Positions 20,272-31,096 of a stretch of DNA of 64,000 nucleotides are shown in pieces. The notes under the pieces are model-generated. The model made no database searches and was not told where the DNA came from. It saw nothing but the letters and a program-made list of their open reading frames with translations. A program made the translations under genes and the position numbers. Within the stretch, counting starts at the first letter, position 1. Each line of letters starts with the position of its first letter. Source of the DNA: an uncultured Helicobacter sp. (lineage in GTDB: Bacteria; Campylobacterota; Campylobacteria; Campylobacterales; Helicobacteraceae); assembly GCA_949287835.1 (NCBI GenBank), contig CASEHV010000011.1, positions 1 through 64,000 of the forward strand. Reading direction: 5' to 3'.

Positions 20272-21404
20272 TGGTGATTGAGTCTTTGGAAAATTTTTTG
20301 TTTCAAGAGGAAATGCCATACTCTTTTGATAGCAATACTGTAAGAAAGCTTGATAGAATCCACCCTTATCCAGCAAAATTCACGGTTGATTTAGCCTTGC
20401 AACATATAGCGAGATATTCTAATAATACTGATTGTGTACTAGACCCATTTTGTGGGAGTGGGACAACACTTTTAGCTTGTAGAATTTTAGGTCGGCAAGG
20501 CTTTGGTTTTGATATTAATTTTATAGCACATTTGATTACACAAGCAAAAATATTAGATTTAGATTCTAAAGATTTGGAATATTTAAAAGGCTTTATAGAT
20601 TTTTTAGAAACTAAACAAACACACAAGCTACATTCCTATGAGAATATACACCATTGGTTTAAGCAAGAAGACATCGTTGCCCTATCGCATATAAAAGAAT
20701 GTATTAAGATCTATACTAAAAATAATCCAAAATACACAATCTTTCTTTCTCTTATTTTTTCCTCTATTATCAATATTGCTTCAAATCAGGATTCTGATAC
20801 ACGGTATGCGAGTGTAGAAAAACCCTACATAAACCAAAAATATATCATTGAAAAATATAAAGAAAAATATAAAAATGCTTTAAGCATTTATGAGAATCTT
20901 TACATATACACAAGAGTAAATTCTCAAGTGTTTTTGCATAATGCCAAAAAACTAACTCAAAAGATTCCAAGCAATACTATATCACTAATTTTTACCTCGC
21001 CACCATATCCAAATACTTACGATTATTATCTCTATCACAAGCATAGAATGCTATGGCTTGATTTTGATGTGAAGTTTTGTATGCAAAATGAGATAGGTTC
21101 AAGGAGGGAATATTCAAGCCTTAAGCTACCAAAAGAGAAGTTTAATACTGATTTATTAGAAATTTTTATGCAATGTAATGAAGTTTTGCAAAAAAATGGC
21201 ATCATTGTTTTGGTAATGGGTGATGGCAGGATTGCTGGATGGCTATATAATGCAAAAGAGGAGTTATTGCAAATAAGTAAAATATTGCAATGGCATTTAA
21301 TTGATTATTCATATAATGAATTAGATTCTACAAGCAAATCTTTTAAAAAAACTTATCGCACCAAGAATAAAAAAGAGCATATTATGGTTTTTCAAAAATC
21401 TTAA
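20271..21404 (+). CDS. Second DNA methyltransferase of the coupled pair
   Basis: A 377-residue protein with RIHPYPAKF at about residues 29-37, SAM motif I DPFCGSGTT at 58-66 and catalytic TSPPY at 242-246. The roughly 175 residues between the motifs, much longer than in its neighbour, presumably hold the target-recognition region. After TSPPY comes the aromatic stretch PNTYDYYLYHKHRMLWL. It overlaps the upstream methyltransferase by one base and its stop lies 10 bases before the ATG of the interrupted probable endonuclease, so all are one transcription unit. Confidence 0.82.
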   Translation: MVIESLENFLFQEEMPYSFDSNTVRKLDRIHPYPAKFTVDLALQHIARYSNNTDCVLDPFCGSGTTLLACRILGRQGFGFDINFIAHLITQAKILDLDSKDLEYLKGFIDFLETKQTHKLHSYENIHHWFKQEDIVALSHIKECIKIYTKNNPKYTIFLSLIFSSIINIASNQDSDTRYASVEKPYINQKYIIEKYKEKYKNALSIYENLYIYTRVNSQVFLHNAKKLTQKIPSNTISLIFTSPPYPNTYDYYLYHKHRMLWLDFDVKFCMQNEIGSRREYSSLKLPKEKFNTDLLEIFMQCNEVLQKNGIIVLVMGDGRIAGWLYNAKEELLQISKILQWHLIDYSYNELDSTSKSFKKTYRTKNKKEHIMVFQKS

Positions 21405-21414
21405 GGTTGAAAAT

Positions 21415-23028
21415 ATGGACATTAAAGAAATACGCATTTATGCAGAATGTTTAGAGCAGGGGTTAGATTTCAAGTAATATTTCTTAGATATTAATGCAAA
21501 TCTTATTATTAAAAATGTCTATCCACTAAAAACAATAGGCAATATTAAACAATCTTATTCTATTTTAGAGAAAATCACAAGGCTAAAAGACTTCGATATT
21601 ATTATTACTTGCCTTATAGAATCTAGTGAAATACCTATTCTTTTAATAGAGTATTCCACTGCAGTGCCAACAGATGAGCATAAAATGCAAAGAAGCGATG
21701 TGTATTTCTTCGCTAGTATATTTAAAATTCCTGTGTTAAAGATTAGCCCATTGCACAAAGATTCTAATAAATCACACGGGGGAGGTGATAAAATTTCAAG
21801 CTTACAAGAAATCAATGTAGCCTTATTGCAAGAAGCTGTTGTATATTTTATAGATTGGGAAAGTAAAAATAATATTTTGCTTACAAAAGAAAATAGATTA
21901 TCTTGTCTGCCTTATAATATAGAAATAAGCCGTATCTTACAAAATATTTTAGATAAAATCACAAAACACTCTAGTTTTGAATCTGTTTATAAAGAGTTGC
22001 TACAAGAGCATAAAAATACTTTTTTTAATCAACAAGAATTAGAAAAACTCAAAAATACTTTTGTTAATTCGACAAGATTCCAAAGAAATAACGAAAAATT
22101 GATAGTAAAGATAAATCGTTTTGGACATGCAATGGACCCTGATAGGGGAATTTTATATTTTTGTGCCATGCTTTTTGGAGGGCAAAACATCACGACAAAA
22201 ATAATTATCCATAGAGAAAGAAAAATTGGCAAGGAAAGCCATAAGACTTTATTTGATGTATTATCAAAAAATATTGTAAGCAAACTTTATGCTTTGCTAG
22301 ATTGCCAAATAGATTCTAATCAAGCACTAAAAATCTTTACAACCGCAACAGGCATTATGTTGGATTTTGAAAAAGTAGATTCTACGCACTATATTAAAAT
22401 AAGTGATGAAAATTTAGAAATATTTTTGCAAATATACCCTAGCATGACCTATAAATCCTTGTTTTTAAATGCCACAAAACTTCAGTTATGTGATTACAAA
22501 CACGATATTTTGTGCGAAATTACTTGGAATTATGAAATAATAAAAAAATATCTGCAAAGCTTATATTCTATCCATTCTAATACACCACTAGATATTAAGC
22601 CTCTATCGTTTAAAAATGCCAAAGAAGATATTATTACCTACGCAAGTTGTATTTTATTGCAAAAAATTGGTTGTAAGATTCTTGCGATGAGCTATCCAGC
22701 CGCACAGGGCGATAAAGCAATAATTATAGGGCAGGGCAGGGAAAATCGCAGAATCTATCTTGACATAATCGCCTATAAAGATTCACAAAAATTTTTTGTT
22801 TTACTGCAAGAAAATAAAGAAAAATATAATGATTTAAAAGACGATGTAAAAAAACTTAACACAATAAAAAAGGAATATCTACCAGAATTACATGCATTGT
22901 TGCAAAAGTTAGGATTAATAGAATCTAAAAAAGAAAATATAATTTTGGGACTCGGTGCAAAATATCCTAAAAATATGCAATATTTTGATGTGGATTATAT
23001 TTTTTCTTTTGATATAGATTCTAAATAA
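21415..23028 (+). pseudogene. Probable restriction endonuclease, nonsense-interrupted
   Basis: Starting at ATG 21415 behind TAAGG, the frame reads MDIKEIRIYAECLEQGLDFK and meets TAA at 21475-21477. Exactly the same frame then stays open to 23028, with codon use like the rest of the island. The open part alone has only a GTG at 21664, which falls inside a conserved-looking EYSTAVPTDEHK stretch, so the intact protein was about 537 residues. The family is not recognised with certainty. Position directly behind two coupled methyltransferases and acidic/charged stretches (AECLEQ, LLIEYS) suggest a nuclease, an inference from context. A single base change (from CAA, AAA or GAA) would explain the stop. 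Confidence 0.65.
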
Positions 23029-23480
<452 letters not shown>

Positions 23481-23593
23481 AATGAAACAAATGCCATGTT
23501 AATGGTAACACCCGAAACATCTTTTGGGAATTTAGATTCTAAATCTCCCACCAAACATAACATATCTATTTAAAAACAAAGGTTCCAACCCCC

Positions 23594-25201
23594 CTACATC
23601 AACACATCTGTTACGCTAATGCACTCTGGTATGGAACGCAAATCATTTATCAATGCTTTGGTTATCTTATCATCTACAAGTATCAGTGCTAGGGCATCGC
23701 TATTTGGCATTTCACCCCGTCTGCCTAGCCTAAAGTCTGCGATATTTACCTTATGCTTTGCTATGGTATTCCCGATGCTACCTATGACGCCCGGCACATC
23801 TGTATTTCTTACCAAAATCATATTGCCCCGTGGCTCTAAATCCATCATAAAGCCATTAATATTATTGAATCTCAAAATGCAAGAATCATACACCGTGCCG
23901 CTTACGCTTATGCTCTCATCTTTTGTATGCAGTGTTAGCTTGATGAGATTCCTATAATGCGTATCTACTTGCTTGATATTTACAGAACTCTGTATGCTCC
24001 TCTCCTTTGCCACGAATGCGGCATTTACATAGTTTATAGAATCTCCTAGTGAAACTTTAAGTGCGCCTAGCATAGCAAAGGTCAAAAATGCGTCTGCATA
24101 GCCCTCTAGCTCTTCGCCGCAAATATCTAAATTAATCGATGAGATAGCGCCGTTTATAGCCTGTGATGCAAAGAAGGCAAGTTTCTGACTTAGCTCTAAG
24201 AAAGCAAGTATAGCACGTGGCATATCCTGAGTCTTTGTAGGCAGATTTAGCGCATTGGGGAATGCAGAGCCTCTAGCCGCAGAGATAGCGGCATTTGCGG
24301 CTTCTATGGCGATTTTCTCTTGAGATTCCAATGTATTTGCACCTATGTGGGGCGTTACATACACATTATCTAAGTCTAGGAGTTTATTGCTAGTGGCTGG
24401 TTCTTTTATGAAAACATCAATGCCAGCATGGGCTATCTTGCCACTTTTTAGCCCATCATATAAGTCATCTTCATTATATAGCCCACCCCTAGCGCAGTTT
24501 ATGAGAATCACGCCATCTTTCATCTTAGCTATCTCTTTGCTTGTTATCATATTTATAGTCTGCTTATTTTTTGGCGTGTGTATCGTGATAATATCGCATG
24601 AGAGTATGTCATCAAAATTCTTTGTATATTCGATGCCTAGCTCTATTGCCTTGCTAGGATTAATGTAGGGGTCATAAGCGATGATTCTAGAATCAAATGC
24701 CTTTAGTCGAATACCTACACGACTGCCGATATTGCCAAAGCCGATAATGCCAATCTTTTTATCCTTTAGCTCTATGCCATACCAATCCTCTCTATTCCAG
24801 ATTCTATCATGCTTTAGCTGTTTGTTTGCCCCAGGAAGTCTCCTTGCCGCACTTAGGATATGTAGCATGGTTAGCTCTACTGCGGCTATGGTATTTGCCG
24901 TTGGGACATTCATCACTATCACGCCGCGATATGAGCATGAATCCATATCGACATTATCCACGCCCACGCCTGCACGCACGATTGCCTTTAGCTTATTGCT
25001 ATCTCTAAAGGCTGTATCTAGTAGTTTGGAATCCACATCAGTAGAGCTTCTTGTAATAAGGACATCTGCTTTGTGCAGATGGGTTAATAACTCATCTTTT
25101 GGCAGGGAGGCTAGATTCTCTACCTCTATGTCGTCTTGGGATTGCAGGATTTTTAAGCCCTCTTCATGTATGTGGTCGCAAACTATAATATGCTTTTTCA
25201 T
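23594..25201 (-). CDS. serA: D-3-phosphoglycerate dehydrogenase
   Basis: First enzyme of serine synthesis, oxidising 3-phosphoglycerate to 3-phosphohydroxypyruvate with NAD. The 535-residue long form has RAGVGVDNVD, the Rossmann motif GFGNIGSRVG, the catalytic His in PHIGANTLESQ, an intervening domain and a C-terminal ACT domain (MILVRNTDVPGVIGSIGNT) for serine feedback. It is the last gene of a leftward run argH - small membrane protein - serA, with 12 bases to its upstream neighbour. It starts at ATG 25201 with AGGAG upstream. Complete. Confidence 0.95.
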   Translation of the reverse strand: MKKHIIVCDHIHEEGLKILQSQDDIEVENLASLPKDELLTHLHKADVLITRSSTDVDSKLLDTAFRDSNKLKAIVRAGVGVDNVDMDSCSYRGVIVMNVPTANTIAAVELTMLHILSAARRLPGANKQLKHDRIWNREDWYGIELKDKKIGIIGFGNIGSRVGIRLKAFDSRIIAYDPYINPSKAIELGIEYTKNFDDILSCDIITIHTPKNKQTINMITSKEIAKMKDGVILINCARGGLYNEDDLYDGLKSGKIAHAGIDVFIKEPATSNKLLDLDNVYVTPHIGANTLESQEKIAIEAANAAISAARGSAFPNALNLPTKTQDMPRAILAFLELSQKLAFFASQAINGAISSINLDICGEELEGYADAFLTFAMLGALKVSLGDSINYVNAAFVAKERSIQSSVNIKQVDTHYRNLIKLTLHTKDESISVSGTVYDSCILRFNNINGFMMDLEPRGNMILVRNTDVPGVIGSIGNTIAKHKVNIADFRLGRRGEMPNSDALALILVDDKITKALINDLRSIPECISVTDVLM

Positions 25202-25213
25202 ATAATTAATCTC

Positions 25214-25738
25214 CTATCGTTTGATGCCTACTTCATAATCTATATTATAGTATGCAAAATCACTCAATATCTCCTCCCGCTTTGCTTTATCGGGGATAAA
25301 TAGTAACAAATCTAGTGAATCATTCTTTTTAAAATATGAAAAATCAATGCGATTTTGTCGCAGGATTTCATTTAGGCACAAAAATTTATAGTCATCAAGA
25401 TTCTTTACAACTACCTTTGTGTAATCTGTCTTTAAATCCTTATACTGCTTTACCTCGACATTAATATCAAGTATATTTGATGGAAACTGATGCTTTGAAT
25501 CCTCTGCCTTCTGCCTAGCGTTTTCTATCCATGCAGCATCGGTGGAATCTAGTGAGGATTCCTGTGTATCTGTATTTGTGTCAGACTGCATGAGAGGAAT
25601 ATTTTCAACCGCATTACTAGCGCTAGATACACTATATTCCACATCTGCATTTTGCATTTTCTTATAGAATCCATACAGCACATAGCCACCTATCAAAAAC
25701 ACTATGACCAACACGCCAGAAATAATAGCTTTTATCAT
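25214..25738 (-). CDS. Small membrane-anchored protein of unknown function
   Basis: Not recognised. I use ATG 25738 (MIKAIISG), which overlaps the argH stop as TAATG with AAGGA upstream; the in-frame TTG six bases earlier is less likely. The 174-residue product has one N-terminal membrane helix (about residues 6-25) and a low-complexity Ser/Thr/Asp linker to about 90. A compact C-terminal domain with charged and aromatic residues follows, presumably in the periplasm. Translational coupling to argH and closeness to serA suggest co-transcription rather than shared function. Confidence 0.7.
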   Translation of the reverse strand: MIKAIISGVLVIVFLIGGYVLYGFYKKMQNADVEYSVSSASNAVENIPLMQSDTNTDTQESSLDSTDAAWIENARQKAEDSKHQFPSNILDINVEVKQYKDLKTDYTKVVVKNLDDYKFLCLNEILRQNRIDFSYFKKNDSLDLLLFIPDKAKREEILSDFAYYNIDYEVGIKR

Positions 25739-27153
25739 TAACAATCCTTACTAGATAATAAAAATCCCCTAAGCACCTCAATCTGCCTTTTTACCTCACC
25801 GAAGTTACAGCCACCAAGGCTATTTCGCCTCTGCATACACTCATATAAATCTAGGGTATTTTTTAGCTTTTCTGCATTTACACTCTGCGTTTTTAGAATC
25901 TCTTTATTCAAAAAAACAGCTAAGTCATCTGGATTAATCGTGCTTAAATCTTCTTTTCTACTCTCTGCATATTTTACGCACTGTCCTGTGATGAAATGTG
26001 CTTCTCTAAAGGGAATGCCACACTCCATTACCAAACAATCCGCTAAATCCGTGGCGACTAAATGCCCTTTTTGACACATTTCTAGCATATTTTTCTCATT
26101 TATCTCTATGCTTTTTAGACTTTCATTTAGAATCTTAAGGCTAATTAAAGTCGTGTGAATGGAATCAAATATGCCCTCCTTGTCCTCCTGCATGTCCTTA
26201 TTATAGGCTAATGGGAGTGCTTTCATTGTCGTTAGTAATGCCATGAGATTCCCATACGTCCTGCCACATTTGCCCCGTATTAGCTCTACTACATCGGGAT
26301 TTTTTTTCTGCGGCATAATCGAGCTACCTGTGGAAAACTCATCGCTAAATCGCACAAAGCCAAACTCATAGCTACTCCATATCACTAGCTCCTCACTCAT
26401 GCGAGATAGGTGCATCATAACACTTGCACACGCATATAGCATATCAAGGGCAAAATCTCTTTGGCTAACAGAATCCATAGCATTCAAACTAGCCTCTCTA
26501 AATCCTAACGAGAGCGCTAGATTCTCTCTCTCATTACCATAAGGCGTCCCCGCTAGCGCCGCAGAGCCAAGTGGGCAATCACTACTCTCCTCATACATAT
26601 ATCTTAGCCTTTGTATATCACGTTTTAGTGGCAGACACCATGCCACAAGATGATAGCCAAAGCTAATTGGCTGGGCGTGCTGTAAATGCGTCATGCCGGG
26701 CATGAGAGTTTGCGTATGATTATCTGCTAAATCTAAGAGGGTAGAGATGAGGGCTTTTAGGGAATCTCGCAGTGCTAGATTCTGTTTTCTACAATATAGC
26801 TTAAAGTCAAGGGCGACTTGGTCATTGCGACTTCGCGCGCTATGAAGTCTCTTTCCTACATCGCCTAGCTTTTGGCTTAGGGCAGATTCTATTGCCATGT
26901 GTATATCCTCATGGCTTATATCAAAGCTAAATTTCCCCTCCTCTATGCTCTGCTCTATGCTGCGTAGCTCATTTATTAGAGAATCTAACTCATCTTTTCT
27001 TAGCACCCCTATGCTATGCAGCATTTTTGCATGCTCTATTGAACCTTGAATGTCCTCTTTGTATAGATTCCTATCAAAAGGCAGACTAGCATTAAACTCA
27101 TCTAATAAAGAATTTGCACTGCCCTCAAATCTACCCGCCCAAAGCTTTGCCAT
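25738..27153 (-). CDS. argH: Argininosuccinate lyase
   Basis: Last step of arginine synthesis: argininosuccinate is cleaved to arginine and fumarate. The 471-residue protein begins KLWAGRFEG, and has HSARSRNDQVALDFKLY, the superfamily signature GSSIMPQKKNPD with its flexible catalytic loop, and HLQHAQPISFG. It starts at ATG 27153 behind AAGGAGATATT and is divergent from dprA. Complete and ordinary. Confidence 0.96.
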   Translation of the reverse strand: MAKLWAGRFEGSANSLLDEFNASLPFDRNLYKEDIQGSIEHAKMLHSIGVLRKDELDSLINELRSIEQSIEEGKFSFDISHEDIHMAIESALSQKLGDVGKRLHSARSRNDQVALDFKLYCRKQNLALRDSLKALISTLLDLADNHTQTLMPGMTHLQHAQPISFGYHLVAWCLPLKRDIQRLRYMYEESSDCPLGSAALAGTPYGNERENLALSLGFREASLNAMDSVSQRDFALDMLYACASVMMHLSRMSEELVIWSSYEFGFVRFSDEFSTGSSIMPQKKNPDVVELIRGKCGRTYGNLMALLTTMKALPLAYNKDMQEDKEGIFDSIHTTLISLKILNESLKSIEINEKNMLEMCQKGHLVATDLADCLVMECGIPFREAHFITGQCVKYAESRKEDLSTINPDDLAVFLNKEILKTQSVNAEKLKNTLDLYECMQRRNSLGGCNFGEVKRQIEVLRGFLLSSKDC

Positions 27154-27209
27154 AATATCTCCTTGTGATTTTGGAATCTTTATTATACAATCCTAACAAA
27201 AGGAAATCT

Positions 27210-28049
27210 ATGAAACTTGATAAAGAGAAATATATTAGCAGGGATAAGCTAGATTTGCTAGAGAGGATTCCTAGCATATCAAAGGAAAAAAATCTCTATG
27301 GCAAACATCTCTATAAGGATTTAGGGAATCTAAGCTACATGGGGAATCTAGCCTTATTGCAAAAGCCAATCATTGCCATCATCGGCTCAAGGTCGCCAAA
27401 TCAATATGCAAAGCATTATACAACCATGCTATCTAGCAAACTTGCCCTTAGAGGATTCTCGATTATTAGCGGGGGTGCCATAGGCATCGATACTCTAGCA
27501 CACAGACATGTGGAATCTAGTGCTATTATGGTGCTACCATGCGGGATAGATATTTGCTACCCAAAGGAAAATAAGGATTTAATTAGCAAGGTAGCAAAAA
27601 GCGGTCTTGTGCTAAGTGAGTATGAGTTAGGCTTCATGCCAAATCGTCATCATTTCTTAGAGAGAAATAGAATCATCATCGCACTAAGTGATATTGTCAT
27701 CATTCCCTATGCAGATACTAATAGTGGCTCTATCTCATCGGCTAGGGCAGCGGTGGCACTGGATAAAACTTTATACGTCCTGCCGCATAGAATAAATGAA
27801 AGCTTAGGCACTCAAGAGTTACTAGCTACGCACAAAGCGGAGGCAATCTATGATGTGGAATCTTTTATAAATCATCTTTGTGAGAAATTTAATATGAAAA
27901 CTCAAGAGATAGAGAGTGATGAGATTTTAGAGTTTGCAAGGAGTAATGGATTATTCGATGAGGCATTAAGACGATTTGGAAATAAGATTTTGCAATATGA
28001 GTTAGAGGGTAGGATTAGACGAAATGGAGGGTATATTGAGGTTGTGTAA
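27210..28049 (+). CDS. dprA: DNA processing protein DprA
   Basis: DprA binds incoming single-stranded DNA and loads RecA during natural transformation. I start it at ATG 27210 (MKLDKEK) behind AAAAGGAAA, with a TATTAT/TATACA -10 region at 27181-27188. The in-frame ATG at 27165 precedes that promoter. The 279-residue protein has the Rossmann-like core signatures GSRSPNQYAKHYT, ISGGAIGIDTLAH and NSGSISSARAAVAL. The small C-terminal winged-helix-like segment is short, as in other Helicobacter DprA. Its presence implies competence. It is monocistronic between argH and the convergent folP. Confidence 0.92.
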   Translation: MKLDKEKYISRDKLDLLERIPSISKEKNLYGKHLYKDLGNLSYMGNLALLQKPIIAIIGSRSPNQYAKHYTTMLSSKLALRGFSIISGGAIGIDTLAHRHVESSAIMVLPCGIDICYPKENKDLISKVAKSGLVLSEYELGFMPNRHHFLERNRIIIALSDIVIIPYADTNSGSISSARAAVALDKTLYVLPHRINESLGTQELLATHKAEAIYDVESFINHLCEKFNMKTQEIESDEILEFARSNGLFDEALRRFGNKILQYELEGRIRRNGGYIEVV

Positions 28050-28086
28050 ATGTTAAGATATGTCAAAAAGTTAGGTAAGAAATTTA

Positions 28087-29223
28087 TTATCTAACCTTTT
28101 GCTTTGGCTCTATAAATTCATCAAACATTCTAATCATCTTCTTATGTGCCTCTAAGTCATGCACACGTATAATATTTGCACCATTTTGCAAGGCAAAGAA
28201 ATGTGCTATTAACGTCTGCTCTAATCTCTCTTTGCTATCATCTTTGCTAATTACTGCAAGGAAGCTTTTATGACTAGCCCCGATTAATAGCGGTAGTCTA
28301 AAATGCCTAAAATGCCTAAGCTCTCTTAGCAGCTCTACATTCTGACTAGCACTCTTGCCAAAGCCTATACCTACATCAAGTATAACTCTATCAATGCCAC
28401 TTTTACTTAGAATCTCTAATCTCTCCTCAAAATATCTATCTATATCTAAGATTAGATTCTCATACTCGCAGTTATTTTGCATATTCTCAGGTGTGCCTTT
28501 TATATGCGTTAGAATATAACTTGCATGTTTATTTGCACTTAGAATCTCTAGCATGGATTCTACATTTCCGCTAATATCATTAATGATACTAAAACCACTA
28601 TCAAGCGCCCTAGCAGCGACACTAGCATTATAGGTATCAATGCTAAAGGGAATCTCTGTTTTTATATTTCTTATTTCCTTGAATATAGAATCTAGTCTCT
28701 CTAGCTCTATGCTAGATTCTACAAGACTGCTTCCCGGACGTGTGCTAACCGCACCAATATCTATAATATCCGCTCCTAGCTCTATATTTTTATAGATTTC
28801 ATCTATGGCATCTTTTACGCCAAAGCTCTTATAAAAGCTATTAGAATCTACATTCACTATACTCATAATCTTATGACTATAGTCATGCTCTTTATTAAGA
28901 AATTTCCTTAAATCCCTCCCTATCTCTCGCAGTCCAAAGGGCTGAATTTGCAGTTTTTTTGCTAGTAGTTTTAATGCCTTTTTACTGCCAAATAATACAC
29001 AATCATAGCTTTTATTCTTTCCTAAAATCGCATCTCTTGGCGTGGTAACCTCGGCATTAAGACTTAAGGCATCTTGCTTTAGTATATTCATGGCTCTTAT
29101 ATCAAGCGAGTTAATTCTAAAGGCTAGAATCTGCGCCTTATCACTCATAATCTCATAGCCTACCCTATCTGGATTGATAGATTTTATAGCATTCTGTATG
29201 TGTTTAATTTGTTTTATTCTCAT
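28087..29223 (-). CDS. folP: Dihydropteroate synthase
   Basis: Joins dihydropterin pyrophosphate with p-aminobenzoate in folate synthesis and is the sulfonamide target. The 378-residue protein is longer than the usual 280 because of an N-terminal domain of about 90 residues, as in H. pylori FolP. Core motifs are present but divergent: SIVNVDSNSFYKS where many enzymes have a Thr-Pro-Asp-Ser-Phe loop, GAVSTRPGS, SIDTYNASVA, DVGIGFGKS, GASHKSFL and the closing IIRVHD. It starts at ATG 29223 with GGGGAAAT just upstream. Likely functional; the unusual pterin loop is a point to note for sulfa response. Confidence 0.92.
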   Translation of the reverse strand: MRIKQIKHIQNAIKSINPDRVGYEIMSDKAQILAFRINSLDIRAMNILKQDALSLNAEVTTPRDAILGKNKSYDCVLFGSKKALKLLAKKLQIQPFGLREIGRDLRKFLNKEHDYSHKIMSIVNVDSNSFYKSFGVKDAIDEIYKNIELGADIIDIGAVSTRPGSSLVESSIELERLDSIFKEIRNIKTEIPFSIDTYNASVAARALDSGFSIINDISGNVESMLEILSANKHASYILTHIKGTPENMQNNCEYENLILDIDRYFEERLEILSKSGIDRVILDVGIGFGKSASQNVELLRELRHFRHFRLPLLIGASHKSFLAVISKDDSKERLEQTLIAHFFALQNGANIIRVHDLEAHKKMIRMFDEFIEPKQKVR

Positions 29224-29413
29224 ATTTCCCCATTAGGTAATGTTATTTTATAAGTATATGCGTAATATAGTAACGATTGAGAGATTCTTTCATTTTTCTT
29301 ACATACAAGTGTAATTTTCATGCAAAATAGGCATTTTTCATATATTAAAAAAAATAATTATAAATATCATTTTGTAATTATTTTTCATATTCAACGATTC
29401 TATAAACAATTTA

Positions 29414-29442
29414 TTGACATTTCCGCGAAATGTCCCTTATAG
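29414..29442 (+). promoter_or_regulatory. Promoter with 19-bp palindromic operator for the BCCT-Rieske cassette
   Basis: TTGACA (29414-29419) and TTATAG (29437-29442) form a promoter with exactly 17 bases between them. GACATTTC (29416-29423) and GAAATGTC (29427-29434) are perfect inverted repeats around CGC. They overlap the -35 and fill the spacer, so a dimeric regulator bound here would control access of RNA polymerase. The regulator is unknown. A true -35 hexamer is unusual among Helicobacter housekeeping promoters. Confidence 0.75.
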
Positions 29443-29471
29443 TTAAGTGATTTCAAATGCTGGAGAGGGAT

Positions 29472-31085
29472 ATGAATCCTAAGAAAAAGATAACTCCGCA
29501 TACGTATTCGTCAAATCAGCAGATGGATAAAGTGCTAGTCTTTGTCTCGCTGATTTTTATCGCAGTCATTGCGGGGACTATTACGCTCTTTCCGAGTTTT
29601 GCCAATGAGGGGGCAAAGAAGCTTTTTGGCTGGATTACAGGTGGGCTTGGCTCAAGTGTGCAAATCTTAGTGCTTTTAGGCTTTATCTTTGCACTCTACA
29701 TCGCCATTAGCAAATACGGCAATATCAAGCTAGGCGACCAAGACCCCGAGTATAAGACACCGCCTTGGATTTTCATGTTTATTTGTGCAGGGCTTGGGGC
29801 TTCTACGATTTACTGGGCTATCATTGAGTGGGTGTATTATTATCAAGACCCAGGGCTAGGGCTTGAGCCAAAATCCCAGAGAGCACTTGAGTTTAGCGTG
29901 TCTTTTTCCTTCTTTCACTGGGGTATCGGGGCGTGGGCGACTTATGCTGTCGCCTCTATCGTCATGGCGTATCACTTTCATGTGAGGAAAAATAAAGGTC
30001 TCTCGCTTTCTGGAATCATCTCCGCGATTTTTAATGTGAGTCCGCAGGGAGTCATCGGGCGCATCGTGGATTTGGTCTTTCTTATCGCATCTGTGGGGGC
30101 TTTGACGCTATCGCTTGTCATCTCTGTGGCAACGCTTAGTTCAGGTTTTGCAGACCTGCTAGGATTGCCCAATAATTTTGCCTCACAGGCAATCATCACC
30201 ATAGCCTCTGCTACGATATTCTGCCTTAGTGCCTACATCGGCATCGACAAGGGTATGCAGTCTCTAAGCTCTGTGGTGGGCTATGGGACACTCATCTTTG
30301 CGGCAGTTCTGCTTTTCATAGGACCTACCGAGTTTATTTTGAATAACATTACAAATTCCGTAGGATTAATAGCGCAGAATTTCTTTGAAATGTCCCTTAG
30401 CACAGACCCCTTTGGTAGCGGGAGTTTCACAAAGGGCTGGACTGTGTATTATTGGCTTTGGTGGATTTCCTATGCCCCTGGCTGTGCCTTGTTTGTTACA
30501 CGCGTATCGGCGGGACGCAAGATTCGCGAGGTGATTTGTGCTTTGATTATCGGCGGCGGTGCGGGGTGCTGGTTTTTCTTTGGTGTGCTGGAGAGCTATA
30601 GTATTCACTCTTTCTTGCATAATGTCGTAGATATGGTAGGCATTACCAATCAAGCAAGTGCAGGCGGTGGCGATGGTGGGAATCTCGCGGTGGTCGCATT
30701 CTTGAGTTCGCTGCCTTTTGGCAAGATGTTTTTGCTGATATTCTTGCTTCTCATGATAATTTTCCTAGCCTCACATGTAGATGCAATCGCCTACACCATG
30801 GCGGCTACTTCTACACGCAATTTAGAGGAGGGGCAGGACCCAAGCAGGAATATGAAGCTCTTTTGGTGCATAGTCATCACGCTCATTCCACTCGCCATTC
30901 TCTATGCAAATGCGCCGCTGGATACGATAAAGACTTCGGCAGTTCTAACGGGTCTGCCGTTTTTGATTATTTTGCTGATAACCGTGTTTGGTTTCGTGCG
31001 GTGGTTGCTCGATGATTATGGCAGAGTTCCATCGCACATTATTGACACTCACGTCGTCAAGACGGAGGATTCTAAATCACATTGA
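29472..31085 (+). CDS. BCCT-family transporter (betaine/carnitine/choline)
   Basis: An inner-membrane carrier for quaternary ammonium compounds. I start it at ATG 29472 (MNPKKKI), because GGAGAGG lies 6-12 bases upstream, right after the in-frame ATG 29457. The 537-residue protein has about twelve membrane segments and the family signature [19 protein letters not shown], with further Trp residues of the aromatic substrate box. The substrate could be carnitine, choline, glycine betaine or a related betaine. A Rieske oxygenase gene follows after 11 bases, so the compound is probably catabolised rather than stored. Codon use is richer in CTC, GCG and GGC-type codons than the neighbours. Confidence 0.88.
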   Translation: MNPKKKITPHTYSSNQQMDKVLVFVSLIFIAVIAGTITLFPSFANEGAKKLFGWITGGLGSSVQILVLLGFIFALYIAISKYGNIKLGDQDPEYKTPPWIFMFICAGLGASTIYWAIIEWVYYYQDPGLGLEPKSQRALEFSVSFSFFHWGIGAWATYAVASIVMAYHFHVRKNKGLSLSGIISAIFNVSPQGVIGRIVDLVFLIASVGALTLSLVISVATLSSGFADLLGLPNNFASQAIITIASATIFCLSAYIGIDKGMQSLSSVVGYGTLIFAAVLLFIGPTEFILNNITNSVGLIAQNFFEMSLSTDPFGSGSFTKGWTVYYWLWWISYAPGCALFVTRVSAGRKIREVICALIIGGGAGCWFFFGVLESYSIHSFLHNVVDMVGITNQASAGGGDGGNLAVVAFLSSLPFGKMFLLIFLLLMIIFLASHVDAIAYTMAATSTRNLEEGQDPSRNMKLFWCIVITLIPLAILYANAPLDTIKTSAVLTGLPFLIILLITVFGFVRWLLDDYGRVPSHIIDTHVVKTEDSKSH

Positions 31086-31096
31086 AGGAGAGAGTT

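Noticed and set aside
24681-25205. 174-codon ORF opposite serA
   Set aside because: Shadow of serA, compositionally biased and without start signals.
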